From an uncultured Myxococcales bacterium (GTDB taxonomy: Bacteria > Myxococcota_A > UBA9042), in contig CAIMEY010000098.1 of NCBI GenBank assembly GCA_903840165.1, positions 25,542-89,541 on the forward strand: a DNA stretch of 64,000 nt, read 5' to 3'. How positions within the stretch are numbered: the first letter of the stretch is position 1; each line of letters begins with the position of its first letter. The translations under genes and the position numbers were made by a program. Shown here one piece after another: positions 28,738 through 37,259 of this stretch. Below the pieces are notes generated by a model that was not told where the DNA came from, searched no databases, and was given only the letters and a program-made list of their open reading frames with translations.

Positions 28738-29172
28738 ATGAGCGAATCTAGCCCAAACCCCATGCCAACTTCGAGCCTCCCGGGCGCGATCGATCTTTGG
28801 GTCGTTCGTCGGTCGGAGCGGCTGCAGGCGGGCGTGACGGCGCTGGCCCTGCTCGGTACTTGGTTGCTGGGGACTGGCAATCAAATGGCAGCCGTTTTCA
28901 CTGCAAGCTTGGTAGGTTGGCTAAACTTGCGCGCCCTGGCTTGGCTGGCGCTGCGCCTTGTCGGGGGCCAAACCGACCATAAGAATTCGGCGATCTTCCT
29001 GATGCTGGCCAAGTTCGCCTTGCTCGCCGGTCTCATCGGCGCCATTTGGCACGTCATCCATCCGGATCCTTTGACTTTTCTTCTTGCCCTGACCCTGATG
29101 CCCGCCTGCTTGGCGGCCACGGCGGTCCTGGGACGACGTACGGCAGCCACGGCAGCCGTAGAGGTGCGCTGA
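28738..29172 (+). CDS. atpI: ATP synthase subunit I-like membrane protein (AtpI family)
   Basis: Small inner-membrane protein of 144 aa with four predicted transmembrane helices (about residues 35-50, 52-75, 85-105 and 108-130). Its place directly before atpB, overlapping by one base (TGATG), is where atpI lies in most bacteria. AtpI is thought to help assemble the c-ring or insert Mg/Ca. Sequence similarity within the family is weak, so the call rests mainly on size, topology and context. Confidence 0.7.
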   Translation: MSESSPNPMPTSSLPGAIDLWVVRRSERLQAGVTALALLGTWLLGTGNQMAAVFTASLVGWLNLRALAWLALRLVGGQTDHKNSAIFLMLAKFALLAGLIGAIWHVIHPDPLTFLLALTLMPACLAATAVLGRRTAATAAVEVR

Positions 29173-30152
29173 TGCTGCGCAAGATTGTTGTTATTGCTGG
29201 TCTCTTTTCCGTCCTGGGGGCGAGTGCTCTGTTTGCCGAGGCTCCCGTCCCTGTCGAGGCAGCAGCGGCTCAAGTTGCTGAACACCCTGGACAAATCGCC
29301 GAACACGCGGCGGCTGAGGCTGGTGAACACGGCGAAGCCCTGAGTTGGTTCACGATGCTGTTCAATGATCAGCAGCAGCGCCAACTGCGCACGGCGATCG
29401 CCAGCAACGTCGCGGCCAAGTCCCTCAAAGATCATGAGGATTTCGTCGAGCAAGGCCAGCTGACCCACGTCTTTATGGCTGCGATCGCCTTTGCCCTGGT
29501 CCTGCTCGGGGCCCTGGTGTCGCGTCGCGTGCTCAGCCGCGATCCAGATGCCGGCGTGCTGCCCGCGCGAAAAGTTAGTGTTTTCATGTTCTTTGAGCTC
29601 ATCATCGGCGCCGTCTGGAACCTGATGAAGAACATGATGGGCGAAGCCGAAGCCAAGCGGCATTTCCCCATCGTCGGCACCCTGGCCCTGTATATTTTCG
29701 CAATGAATGCGCTCGCTTTGCTGCCTGGTGGCGCACCGCCGACGGCCAACCTGAACACCAATATCGTGATGGGCCTGACCGTGTTCCTGGCCACGCACAT
29801 CTCGGGTCTGCGCGTGCAAGGCCCTGTAGGGTATGCCAAACACTTCGCTGGCCCCATCCTAGCTATGGCGCCGCTGATGATCGTCATTGAAGTCATCAGC
29901 CACTGCGTGCGGCCGATCTCCTTGTCTTTGCGTCTGCTCGGCAACATGACCGGCGACCACAAAGTCCTTGATATTTTTCTTGGATTCCACATCCCGCTGC
30001 TGCCCCTGCCGATGATGGCCCTGGGCCTGCTGGTGGTGTGCATCCAGACCCTGGTCTTCGTCCTGCTGTCGACAGTGTATCTGTCCATGGCCGTCGCTCA
30101 TCACGATCACGACGAAGGGCACGAGGCGCATGGCGCGCCGGGTGGGCATTAG
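29172..30152 (+). CDS. atpB: F-type ATP synthase subunit a
   Basis: Proton/ion channel subunit of the Fo sector, 326 aa, longer than usual (about 240-270). The essential Arg is R254 in RPISLSLRLLGNM, and the C-terminal helices (LLVVCIQTLVFVLLSTVYL) are typical. The extra length is an N-terminal region: a cleavable-looking signal peptide (about 1-22) followed by an Ala/Glu/His-rich periplasmic segment up to about residue 90. The C terminus carries a His/Asp/Gly-rich tail. The start overlaps the atpI stop by one base. Other ATP synthase genes are not in the window, so the operon is split. Confidence 0.95.
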   Translation: MLRKIVVIAGLFSVLGASALFAEAPVPVEAAAAQVAEHPGQIAEHAAAEAGEHGEALSWFTMLFNDQQQRQLRTAIASNVAAKSLKDHEDFVEQGQLTHVFMAAIAFALVLLGALVSRRVLSRDPDAGVLPARKVSVFMFFELIIGAVWNLMKNMMGEAEAKRHFPIVGTLALYIFAMNALALLPGGAPPTANLNTNIVMGLTVFLATHISGLRVQGPVGYAKHFAGPILAMAPLMIVIEVISHCVRPISLSLRLLGNMTGDHKVLDIFLGFHIPLLPLPMMALGLLVVCIQTLVFVLLSTVYLSMAVAHHDHDEGHEAHGAPGGH

Positions 30153-30398
30153 CAGGCCGTTGCGAAGCGGCCGGCAGGGCGGGGTCGCCAACCTCAGGGA
30201 AGGCGAGAAATCAGCATGATTTCAATGGATACCCAGAGTGGTACCCAAGGCTGAGCGAGCACCAAGCTCCGGCATCAGCACCCGGCTCAAAGAGTCAGAC
30301 ACGTCAGGGTGGACATGGGGTCCGCTCGACTTTGCCTAGACTCAGTTTCTACACCGTTTTCTCTGCGGCCCTGGGCCGATTTTTCTCCGGAGGATTTC

Positions 30399-30728
30399 AT
30401 GAACTTCAAGCGTAATGCGGCTGCCGCGTTGACCTTCCTTTGCTCGATGCTGCTCCTTTCCGCCACGGCGTTCGCCGCTGAAGGCGGTGGCACCCCAGAC
30501 ATGGCCAAGGCCACGATCGGCCTGTCCCTGGCGCTTGGCCTCGGCATCGCCGCTGCCGGTGGTGCCCTCGGTCAAGGCAAGGCCGCTGCCGCTGCCCTCG
30601 AAGGCATTGGTCGCAACCCCGCAGCCGCCAAGGAATTGCTCACGCCACTGCTGCTCTCACTGGCCATTATCGAATCCCTGGTCATCTACTCGCTGGTGAT
30701 TTCGTTCATGCTCCTCGGCAAAATCTAG
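30399..30728 (+). CDS. atpE: F-type ATP synthase subunit c
   Basis: Forms the rotating c-ring; 109 aa. GGAGG lies 7 nt before the ATG. Residues 1-27 look like a cleavable signal peptide (LLLSATAFA-AEG). The mature hairpin has the GxGxG-like first helix, the polar loop RNPAA and the second helix with the ion-binding Glu92. Residues Q59, E92, S93 and Y97 match the positions known to coordinate Na+ in Ilyobacter/Propionigenium rings, but the Thr after the Ser is replaced by Leu, as also found in proton-type deltaproteobacterial rings. Ion choice therefore cannot be settled. A 246-bp gap separates it from atpB. Confidence 0.95.
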   Translation: MNFKRNAAAALTFLCSMLLLSATAFAAEGGGTPDMAKATIGLSLALGLGIAAAGGALGQGKAAAAALEGIGRNPAAAKELLTPLLLSLAIIESLVIYSLVISFMLLGKI

Positions 30729-31037
30729 TTTGGATACAATAGCTTGGCAACCAATCCTTCGCCGGTGAGGTTGCCCTGCTCAGTGACCGTTCGGCCGCGA
30801 AGCCTGAGACCCGAGACAGCTTGGCGTCTCAGGTCGATCGCGCGGAAAACCTGTTGATCGCACCCCGCTCCGGCGGCGGATTCGCATAGAGGATCGCCCA
30901 AGTTGTCTAACGGCTTGGGCGATCGTGCGATTCTGCTAGCCGGGGCGGTTGTGTTTTTGCCGCAAATCGTCTTTGCAACCTGCGGATGGACACCGGGAGC
31001 TTGAAGCACGCGCCCTTGTCTGCCATGGTAGGCCTTC
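30729..31037 (+). other. Intergenic region after atpE with two strong inverted repeats
   Basis: This 309-bp stretch has two perfect inverted repeats. The first is CCTGAGAC/GTCTCAGG (30803-30810/30826-30833). The second is an 11-bp pair GATCGCCCAAG/CTTGGGCGATC (30892-30902/30914-30924) with an 11-nt loop. Neither is followed by a T-run. They may protect the atpE mRNA 3' end, act as weak terminators, or be a small RNA. No coding frame with support was found. Confidence 0.45.
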
Positions 31038-33074
31038 ATGGCGCTCTCCCTCCCACAATCTGTCATTGTTGTTGCCGATGACCCCATCGAAGCTGGGATG
31101 CTCGCCCTTGACTTGGTGCAGTCCGGCCTCTCGGCGCAGGCCGTGCGGGACACACCGTCGGTGCTGCAGCAACTCCAGGAACATGAACGGAAAAATGGTC
31201 GAGCTCCGATCGTTCTGGTGGGCGCATTCCGCGATGTTCATGAGACCGAGGCGCTCTACCTCAGCGTACTGGAACGAGCGATGCGGCCTGGCTTTGTCGC
31301 CGTGGTCCTGCGGAGTCAGCGGGAAGCGGCCGAACAAATGGCCCAAAGCCATGGGTGGGCCGGCGTTGCTGTGCGACCGGTCAATGGGGCCGAACTCACG
31401 GCCCTGGTGCAGGCAGCCCACGCCGATCCGGCCATAGAAAGCCCAACTACTCAACAGGTTGGCCAACTCCGCGACGAACACCTGCTGGATTTACTGGGCC
31501 GCCTGATCGAAAGGGGCCATGGCCTGACAGGCGGACGCAACGTCGAAATTCATCTAGAATCCTTGGGTCGCCAGGCAGTTGTCGCCATCGTCGACGGTGA
31601 ACTTGTCCACGCCGAGTGTGACGGCGACACCGGACGGCACGTCCTAGAAAGGCTGGCGTGCTGGCGCGATGGGATTTGGCAAGTAGAACCGCTGGCTTAC
31701 AGCGGCCCCCCGACGCTGTCTGGGGCCTCGGTCGGGCTGCTGGCCGTGGCCAATGAATACACCCGCCGCGTACAGGAAGCGCGGCAGAATCTGCCCTATG
31801 CCGATTGTGTCTGCACGGTTCGCTGGGAACGCGTTCGCCCCTTGCCCGTGGTGGCAGAAGCCATGTTCCGGCGCATTGCCACGGGGGCCGTGCTGGCTGA
31901 TGCCATTGATGGCGACGGGGATGACGAACTGGAAGCGTTTGCGGCCCTGGAGACGCGCATCAAACGTGGCGCAGTCATTCCGCAAATCGAAACCGCACCT
32001 GTGGGCGCGACGGTCTCTGCGACGCTCGAGCCGGACTCGGCCAAGCCCCGGCGTGAAGCGGCCCGGCAAACGGGGCAGTTGTCACCGGCCGCGCGCAGCA
32101 GTCAGGCGCTTTCTCTCCCGGCCCGTGGCGGCAGTCTGCTCGCTGCGGGGGCCATGCCCATGGTCGACAGCCCGCAGTTGCCGGCTCGCGACGCCCATCC
32201 GACGACCCACCGCTATCGGGTGAGTGCAGATGGAAAACTCATTGATTCCACGGCCATCCTCCTTTCGGCTGTGGCTGATGCGGCGCAGGATACCGATGTG
32301 CCGCCGGCGCTGCCGTCCAGACGCCCTGCCTCTGTAGGACCTGACAACGCGATGGCCTCTGCGTCCATGCCTCGCAAAGGCATGGTCACCGGTTGGTTTG
32401 GCGTCGACGTCGGTCCGGATCCCAGCGTCACCAAAGAAGTAACGGCAACTGTCGCAGAGCTCACGGGCCGCAATCTGCCGCCGCTGAGCAAGCGGGCATC
32501 GACCAGCCGGCTGGGCGCTGTGCCCGGTGAACGCCTGGGCCGCCAGCCAACGCCACTGCGGATCTCGCAACCCCCTGAACGTGCAGAGGAAGGACAGCGA
32601 CTTTCGGCTCGACCTTACGCGTGGGTCCCGGCCGCGCCCAAGCCGCCCGAATCCCTGGAGGACGAGGAACCGCCGCCGCAGCCGCCCAGCGCAAGGCGAC
32701 GCTGGCTGGCTTGGACGGTCGGTGGGGTTGCCCTGCTCGCCTTGGTGCTAGTCATTGCCTGGCCCTCGCCACCTGTGGCTCGGGAACACCTTGATATGAC
32801 GTCGTATCGCGCGGCCGTCGAGCTCATCGACCGTGGCCATGACGCCCAGGCGATGGCCCTTTTGCAGACGCTGGTGCAATCCAGTCAAGCGGCGCCGGAA
32901 GCTCTGCTGCACCTAAGTATTCTGGAAGCGGAATTCGGCCAGCGAGACGCCGCACGCGCCCATTTGGAGGCGTATCTGGGCAACCGGGAAGCCCGCCACG
33001 CGGCTCGCGCCCGGTTGCTGTACAAGGCCGTGTTCGCCGCCAGCAACACCGGCAAGGCCGGCGGTGGCACTTGA
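31038..33074 (+). CDS. Pseudo-receiver / DUF4388-like protein with TM helix and TPR-like tail
   Basis: A 678-aa protein of a myxobacterial-type layout. Residues 1-135 have a response-regulator fold (VIVVADDP start), but the phospho-acceptor Asp is replaced (VLVGAF) and the conserved Lys is Arg (VRPVNGAEL), so phosphorylation is unlikely. Residues about 145-245 resemble DUF4388 (ILVDGELVHA-like, here VAIVDGELVHAECDG). A long Pro/Ala/Arg-rich disordered region (about 330-570) leads to one TM helix (about 572-592). A periplasmic or outer segment with one or two TPR-like helices ends the protein. Function is unknown; sensory or scaffolding roles are plausible. It overlaps tsaD by 4 bp. Confidence 0.75.
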   Translation: MALSLPQSVIVVADDPIEAGMLALDLVQSGLSAQAVRDTPSVLQQLQEHERKNGRAPIVLVGAFRDVHETEALYLSVLERAMRPGFVAVVLRSQREAAEQMAQSHGWAGVAVRPVNGAELTALVQAAHADPAIESPTTQQVGQLRDEHLLDLLGRLIERGHGLTGGRNVEIHLESLGRQAVVAIVDGELVHAECDGDTGRHVLERLACWRDGIWQVEPLAYSGPPTLSGASVGLLAVANEYTRRVQEARQNLPYADCVCTVRWERVRPLPVVAEAMFRRIATGAVLADAIDGDGDDELEAFAALETRIKRGAVIPQIETAPVGATVSATLEPDSAKPRREAARQTGQLSPAARSSQALSLPARGGSLLAAGAMPMVDSPQLPARDAHPTTHRYRVSADGKLIDSTAILLSAVADAAQDTDVPPALPSRRPASVGPDNAMASASMPRKGMVTGWFGVDVGPDPSVTKEVTATVAELTGRNLPPLSKRASTSRLGAVPGERLGRQPTPLRISQPPERAEEGQRLSARPYAWVPAAPKPPESLEDEEPPPQPPSARRRWLAWTVGGVALLALVLVIAWPSPPVAREHLDMTSYRAAVELIDRGHDAQAMALLQTLVQSSQAAPEALLHLSILEAEFGQRDAARAHLEAYLGNREARHAARARLLYKAVFAASNTGKAGGGT

Positions 33075-34195
33075 ACGCCGCCAGCACCCAAGCCATTGTT
33101 CCCACAGATGGTTTCGTCCTTGGCATTGAGTCTTCGTGTGACGAGACCGCCGTCGCCGTGGTGCGTCATGGTATCGTCTGGACCAACCGGGTCGCCACGC
33201 AAATCCCGATGCATCAACGGTTTGGCGGTGTTGTACCGGAAATCGCCGCCCGCAATCACTTGTTGACGATTCTGCCGACCATTGAACTGGCCCTGGGCGA
33301 CGTCGGCATTGGGCCCAAGCAACTGCGCGCAATTGCGGTGACAAATCGCCCTGGCCTCATCGGCGCACTCCTGGTCGGCGTGCAAACGGCCAAAGCATTG
33401 GCTCTGGCGTGGCAGGTGCCGATTATCGGGATTGACCACATTCAAGCCCATGTTTGGGCTAGCCAATTGCGCCCTCCAGATCAGACTGAGTCGGTGAACT
33501 GGCCCCGGCCGAAGGTGCCCTTTCTCGCCTTAGCTGTGTCGGGCGGGCACAGCAGCTTGTACCGCGTGGACGGCCCCGGGCGGATGCAGCAGGTGGGTCG
33601 CACCCTGGACGATGCGGCCGGGGAAGCCTTTGATAAGTTTGCCAGAATGCTCGAATTACCCTACCCCGGCGGCCCCCAAGTGGACCTCAGGGCCCAACAA
33701 GGCCGCGCCAACGCGTACGCCTTGCCCGGCGGCATGAAAGGGCGAGACGATTTTGCTTTTAGTTTCAGCGGATTAAAGACAGCCGGCCGGCTGCTTATCG
33801 AGCAAATTCGCAGTCAGAATGCCGTCTTGGATGACGTTACGGTAGCAGACCTGTGCGCCAGCTTCCAGCACGCCGCCGTGCGCCAGCTTGTCAGCGTCTC
33901 GGTGCGGGCCGCCCAGCAATTGCAGTTACAAGACATCGTCTTGGCTGGCGGTGTTGCAGCCAACCGGGGTTTGCGCCAGTGGATGAACCAAGCCTGCGCG
34001 GCGGCGGGACTGCGGTGTTGGCCCGTGCCCGCGGCCTATTGCACAGACAATGGCGCCATGGTCGCTGGGCTCGGTGAAGCGCTTGTAGATCAAGGCTATT
34101 CTGATGATGCGCATCAGCTTGATGCCGTGGCGACCGGTCAAAACCGCAGGACGGCTGCGAGCGTCGAAGCCTCAGTCCCCAGGAGTTCCTCGTGA
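33071..34195 (+). CDS. tsaD: tRNA N6-adenosine threonylcarbamoyltransferase TsaD
   Basis: Transfers the threonylcarbamoyl group to A37 of ANN-decoding tRNAs, with TsaB/TsaE, in the cytoplasm; 374 aa including a short C-terminal extension. Signatures: LGIESSCDETAVA at the N terminus, the metal-binding His pair in IDHIQAHVWA, VSGGHSSL, DDAAGEAFDK and the late Asp/Gly region CTDNGAMVA. The start is a TTG whose last G overlaps the previous TGA (TTGA); no nearby ATG keeps the conserved N terminus. The 3' end overlaps rsmA by GTGA, so the three genes are coupled. Confidence 0.95.
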   Translation: MNAASTQAIVPTDGFVLGIESSCDETAVAVVRHGIVWTNRVATQIPMHQRFGGVVPEIAARNHLLTILPTIELALGDVGIGPKQLRAIAVTNRPGLIGALLVGVQTAKALALAWQVPIIGIDHIQAHVWASQLRPPDQTESVNWPRPKVPFLALAVSGGHSSLYRVDGPGRMQQVGRTLDDAAGEAFDKFARMLELPYPGGPQVDLRAQQGRANAYALPGGMKGRDDFAFSFSGLKTAGRLLIEQIRSQNAVLDDVTVADLCASFQHAAVRQLVSVSVRAAQQLQLQDIVLAGGVAANRGLRQWMNQACAAAGLRCWPVPAAYCTDNGAMVAGLGEALVDQGYSDDAHQLDAVATGQNRRTAASVEASVPRSSS

Positions 34196-35031
34196 AATCG
34201 TCGCCACGCCGAGAGCGCCCTGAGTCCACGGCCCAGTCCCCCCACGTGCAAGCCAAAAAGTCGTTGGGGCAGAACTTCTTGCATGATACCGGGGTCCTGG
34301 CGCGCATTGCGGCCCTGGCTCAACCGGCGGCGGGCAGTGGCATCATTGAAATCGGCCCTGGCACAGGCAACCTTACAGAATATCTACTGAAACTCGGCGC
34401 GCCCCTGCATACCGTGGAGCGGGATGCCTCGTTGGTGCCGATCCTACGTGCGCGATTCGGTTCTGAATTGCCCATCCACCTAGGCGATGCTGCGGAATTG
34501 GACTGGCCCGCGCTATTGGCGGATCCCGGCCTGGGGCCCCATCCGGTGGTTGTCGGCAACTTGCCCTACTACGCAGCAATTCCTATTCTTTTTGCGACAC
34601 TCGAAGCCAAGCCCGCCCGGTTGGTCTTCATGGTGCAAAAGGAAGTCGCCGCCCGGTTGATTGGCCATGCGTCGAGCCCCGAATACGGCCAAATCAGCGT
34701 AAAGATTCAGATGCTTGCCGATATTCGCATAGGTCTGCGCGTCGGCCGCGGAGCCTTTACGCCAGCGCCCAAGGTCGAAAGCGCGGTGATTGTTTTGGAA
34801 CCTCTTGAATCGCCCCGATTTTCAATCAAAGACTGGCCGCGCTTTTCCAAACTGGTCACCGATGGCTTTGCCGCCCGTCGTAAGACCCTTGTGAATTCGC
34901 TACTTTTGTCTGGGCATGACCCGGCGCGCGTACTGGCTGCTTTGGACGCCTTGGGCCTGGATCCGCGCGTGCGGGGGGAAGCGCTCGATCTCAAGCAATG
35001 GGCCGGAATTGCCCACCAATTGGCGCTATAG
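34192..35031 (+). CDS. rsmA: 16S rRNA (adenine1518/1519-N6)-dimethyltransferase RsmA
   Basis: Dimethylates two adjacent adenines in helix 45 of 16S rRNA; 279 aa. It begins with a GTG that overlaps the tsaD stop. Motifs: KKSLGQNFL at the N terminus, SAM-binding EIGPGTGNLTEYLL (motif I), VERDASL, and the catalytic NLPYY motif IV. The C-terminal helical domain (about 200-279) is complete. An N-terminal extension of about 20 polar residues precedes the conserved core. Loss of this enzyme gives kasugamycin resistance in other bacteria. Confidence 0.96.
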   Translation: MKSSPRRERPESTAQSPHVQAKKSLGQNFLHDTGVLARIAALAQPAAGSGIIEIGPGTGNLTEYLLKLGAPLHTVERDASLVPILRARFGSELPIHLGDAAELDWPALLADPGLGPHPVVVGNLPYYAAIPILFATLEAKPARLVFMVQKEVAARLIGHASSPEYGQISVKIQMLADIRIGLRVGRGAFTPAPKVESAVIVLEPLESPRFSIKDWPRFSKLVTDGFAARRKTLVNSLLLSGHDPARVLAALDALGLDPRVRGEALDLKQWAGIAHQLAL

Positions 35032-35116
35032 CTAGCGATCCGTCAGGATTTGCTGCGGTGGTATCACCCCCGAGGGGCCGTTGGGTGTCTTGCACAGGCG
35101 CAAAGGAGCGCAACCT

Positions 35117-36334
35117 ATGGCAATCACTCGATATTTCTGGCAGATCTGTGCGGTTGCGGGGACCCTGGCCGGCGCAACGACCGGTTTTGCCGATGAAACA
35201 TCCCCCGAACCGGCGGCCGAGGTAGGCGCTGCCACGGTGACCACGTCAGGCGATCCCTTTGGCGATGAAGTGGGGCCGGGCCTTGGCATTCGCTCGCTGG
35301 TCCAGACGCGGTACATGCAAACGTGGCCAACTTCTTCAAGAACCGGCGAGCGCGACCTGTCCCAGGCCAATGACGGCTGGACCCTAAACCGCGCCTTCGT
35401 CCGCATCGCTGGGCAAGTTTCCCCTGAGCTGAGCGGCCGTTTCATGGTCGATTTTGCGGACTTACAACGCAACAACACCGTTCGAGCGATCAAGTTCGCC
35501 TACGCGCAATGGGCTCCTTCATCGCGCGTCAAGGTCACTGCTGGGCTATTCAAGCGCTTGTTTTCACTGCTGGAATTGCTGCCAATCGCCGACTATGAGT
35601 TTGCCGATACGGGCCTGGGCGACACGCTGATCAAGGACACCGGCTTCGGCGGGCGGGACATCGGTGCCGAGGTCAGCATCCGACCTCTGGCGAAAAAGCG
35701 CTGGCTTAAGATGCAGTTGGCTGCCTACCAAGGGGGCCATGTCGGCTCAGATAGCCGCGTCGATGGCCTCATCAATGGCCGTCTGGAAAGCACGCCGATC
35801 AAGAACTTGCACCTCGGCGCTGACCTGGCATGGCGGCGGCGGGCCACTACCTTGGGCAACCAGACGGCCGATGGGCAGCAAGACGCTGGCTGGGCCTGGA
35901 GCGCCGATGCGATGTGGCAGAAGAAACACTATGAAATTCGCGGCGAAGTCCTGGGCGGAGATCGCACAGACATCGCCTATCGCCACAATCCAGAGACAGG
36001 CCAGGATGCGCGCAAGTTCCTGGGCTGGTGGCTGCTGGCCGTGGCTAAAGTGCCACTGGGCAAGACCATTTTGCTGCCCGCGGCGCGGGTTGAATGGCTA
36101 GACGTCGACCGGGACAAGCCGGTGGGGGCCCACTGGCTGAGTTCCGCAGCGCTTAACTTGGATATTTCAGCGAATTTGCGCTTCTTGGTCGATTTCACCG
36201 TCCACCGCGTGCAAGCCGGCACCATGCCCCTGAGCCAAGTACCCCAAGGGGCTGCGGATCAGGGCGGCGTCTGGCTACCATTTCACGACGTCAACGACAC
36301 GCGGGCAACCGTACAAATTCAGGCCAAAATCTAG
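35117..36334 (+). CDS. Outer-membrane porin, phosphate-selective-porin (OprO/OprP)-like
   Basis: A 405-aa beta-barrel protein with a cleavable signal peptide (ending TTGFA-DE). AAAGGAG lies 8 nt before the ATG at 35117. After a short linker it shows alternating aromatic/hydrophobic strands with polar turns, including NRAFVRIAGQVSPELSGRF-type strands, KVTAGLFKRLFSLLELLP and DRDIGAEV-like turns, as in Porin_O_P proteins. The last residue is Ile rather than the usual terminal Phe or aromatic. Substrate is unknown. It stands alone, 85 bp after rsmA. Confidence 0.75.
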   Translation: MAITRYFWQICAVAGTLAGATTGFADETSPEPAAEVGAATVTTSGDPFGDEVGPGLGIRSLVQTRYMQTWPTSSRTGERDLSQANDGWTLNRAFVRIAGQVSPELSGRFMVDFADLQRNNTVRAIKFAYAQWAPSSRVKVTAGLFKRLFSLLELLPIADYEFADTGLGDTLIKDTGFGGRDIGAEVSIRPLAKKRWLKMQLAAYQGGHVGSDSRVDGLINGRLESTPIKNLHLGADLAWRRRATTLGNQTADGQQDAGWAWSADAMWQKKHYEIRGEVLGGDRTDIAYRHNPETGQDARKFLGWWLLAVAKVPLGKTILLPAARVEWLDVDRDKPVGAHWLSSAALNLDISANLRFLVDFTVHRVQAGTMPLSQVPQGAADQGGVWLPFHDVNDTRATVQIQAKI

Positions 36335-36373
36335 AGATCTTGAGAGCTTGTCAATGTTCAGCCGAGACCAAAC

Positions 36374-37018
36374 TCACCCCGGTCGGTCGCCCTTGTTTTC
36401 GCGGCCAGAAACGCTGGCCAGCACACTTTCAACGGCCTTGGCTGCCTGAGCGATGTTCTCTTCGTCGCCGCCGAGCCACACGCGACCGAAAGCACCGTAG
36501 GTGATCATCTCAAGCACGTTGATATGCGCCGCTTTTTCGGCCTCGTTGGTCGCTAGCAGCGCATAGCCGGCCGGGTGCACCTCAAGGACGTACAGGGTTT
36601 GCCCCTGCAGGATCACATCGCCATGGCGCATCCGGTTGATGAGCATGGTGTGGTAGCCTTCAATACCCGTAATCACTTGCGATGTCATAATCCTAGGCTT
36701 GAGGCGCTCCTCTTCCTTGGCACCAAACCAGTCCAGTACCGCTTGGCCCGCCGCCTTCACCTGGCCCTGGTCAAAGTGGTGAACTTCCAACATGCCGAAG
36801 GCGCGCTCGACGATCTGCATACCTGGAATTGCTTCGGTTTGCTTGAGCACAGCGTCGGTCACATTGTTGATGGACATGCCTGGCGCCACTTCGACCAGCA
36901 GCGCAGCCTGCGACTCAAGCGGCAAGAAGCCACGGGCGACGGTCGCAATAAACGCAGCCACCTGCGGCTGCAGGCTGTCAATGTGGGTAAAGGTACGCAG
37001 TTCAACAGATTCGGCCAT
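36374..37018 (-). CDS. Tandem BMC-domain protein (BMC-T-like), solitary
   Basis: A 214-aa protein with two consecutive regions resembling bacterial-microcompartment shell domains. Domain 1 is about residues 39-98, with VEVAPG...TDAVLKQT...GMQIVERAFGMLEVHHFDQGQVKAAGQAVL. Domain 2 is about 142-202, with LEVHPAG...EAEKAAHINVLEMITYGAFGRVWLGGDEENIAQAAKAV. Each follows the strand/helix order of the Pfam BMC fold. An N-terminal helix and a linker with GDVILQGQ join them. Start ATG at 37018 is chosen over an upstream TTG at 37132. No shell pentamer, hexamer or encapsulated-enzyme gene is nearby. The assignment is from pattern recognition; a structural search would settle it. Confidence 0.7.
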   Translation of the reverse strand: MAESVELRTFTHIDSLQPQVAAFIATVARGFLPLESQAALLVEVAPGMSINNVTDAVLKQTEAIPGMQIVERAFGMLEVHHFDQGQVKAAGQAVLDWFGAKEEERLKPRIMTSQVITGIEGYHTMLINRMRHGDVILQGQTLYVLEVHPAGYALLATNEAEKAAHINVLEMITYGAFGRVWLGGDEENIAQAAKAVESVLASVSGRENKGDRPG

Positions 37019-37259
37019 GGCAACCCCAAAAGCGATCGGGCGACAAGACGCCCGCGTGCGCGCGACAGTAGCGAGGAAGAGGCCTGCGGTCAAACGCGCC
37101 ACTCCTTGGTCGATCAATCCGCGCACTTTCAAGCGATTACACCCACGCCCCCGAGTATCGCGGACAGTTCACGGTTCGGCCGCGAATTGTAACCCCTTCC
37201 GCAATGCCCAAGGCCGTTGTAGCGTTGATCTCCGCGGTCCTCTGCCGCGCAGCGACCTC

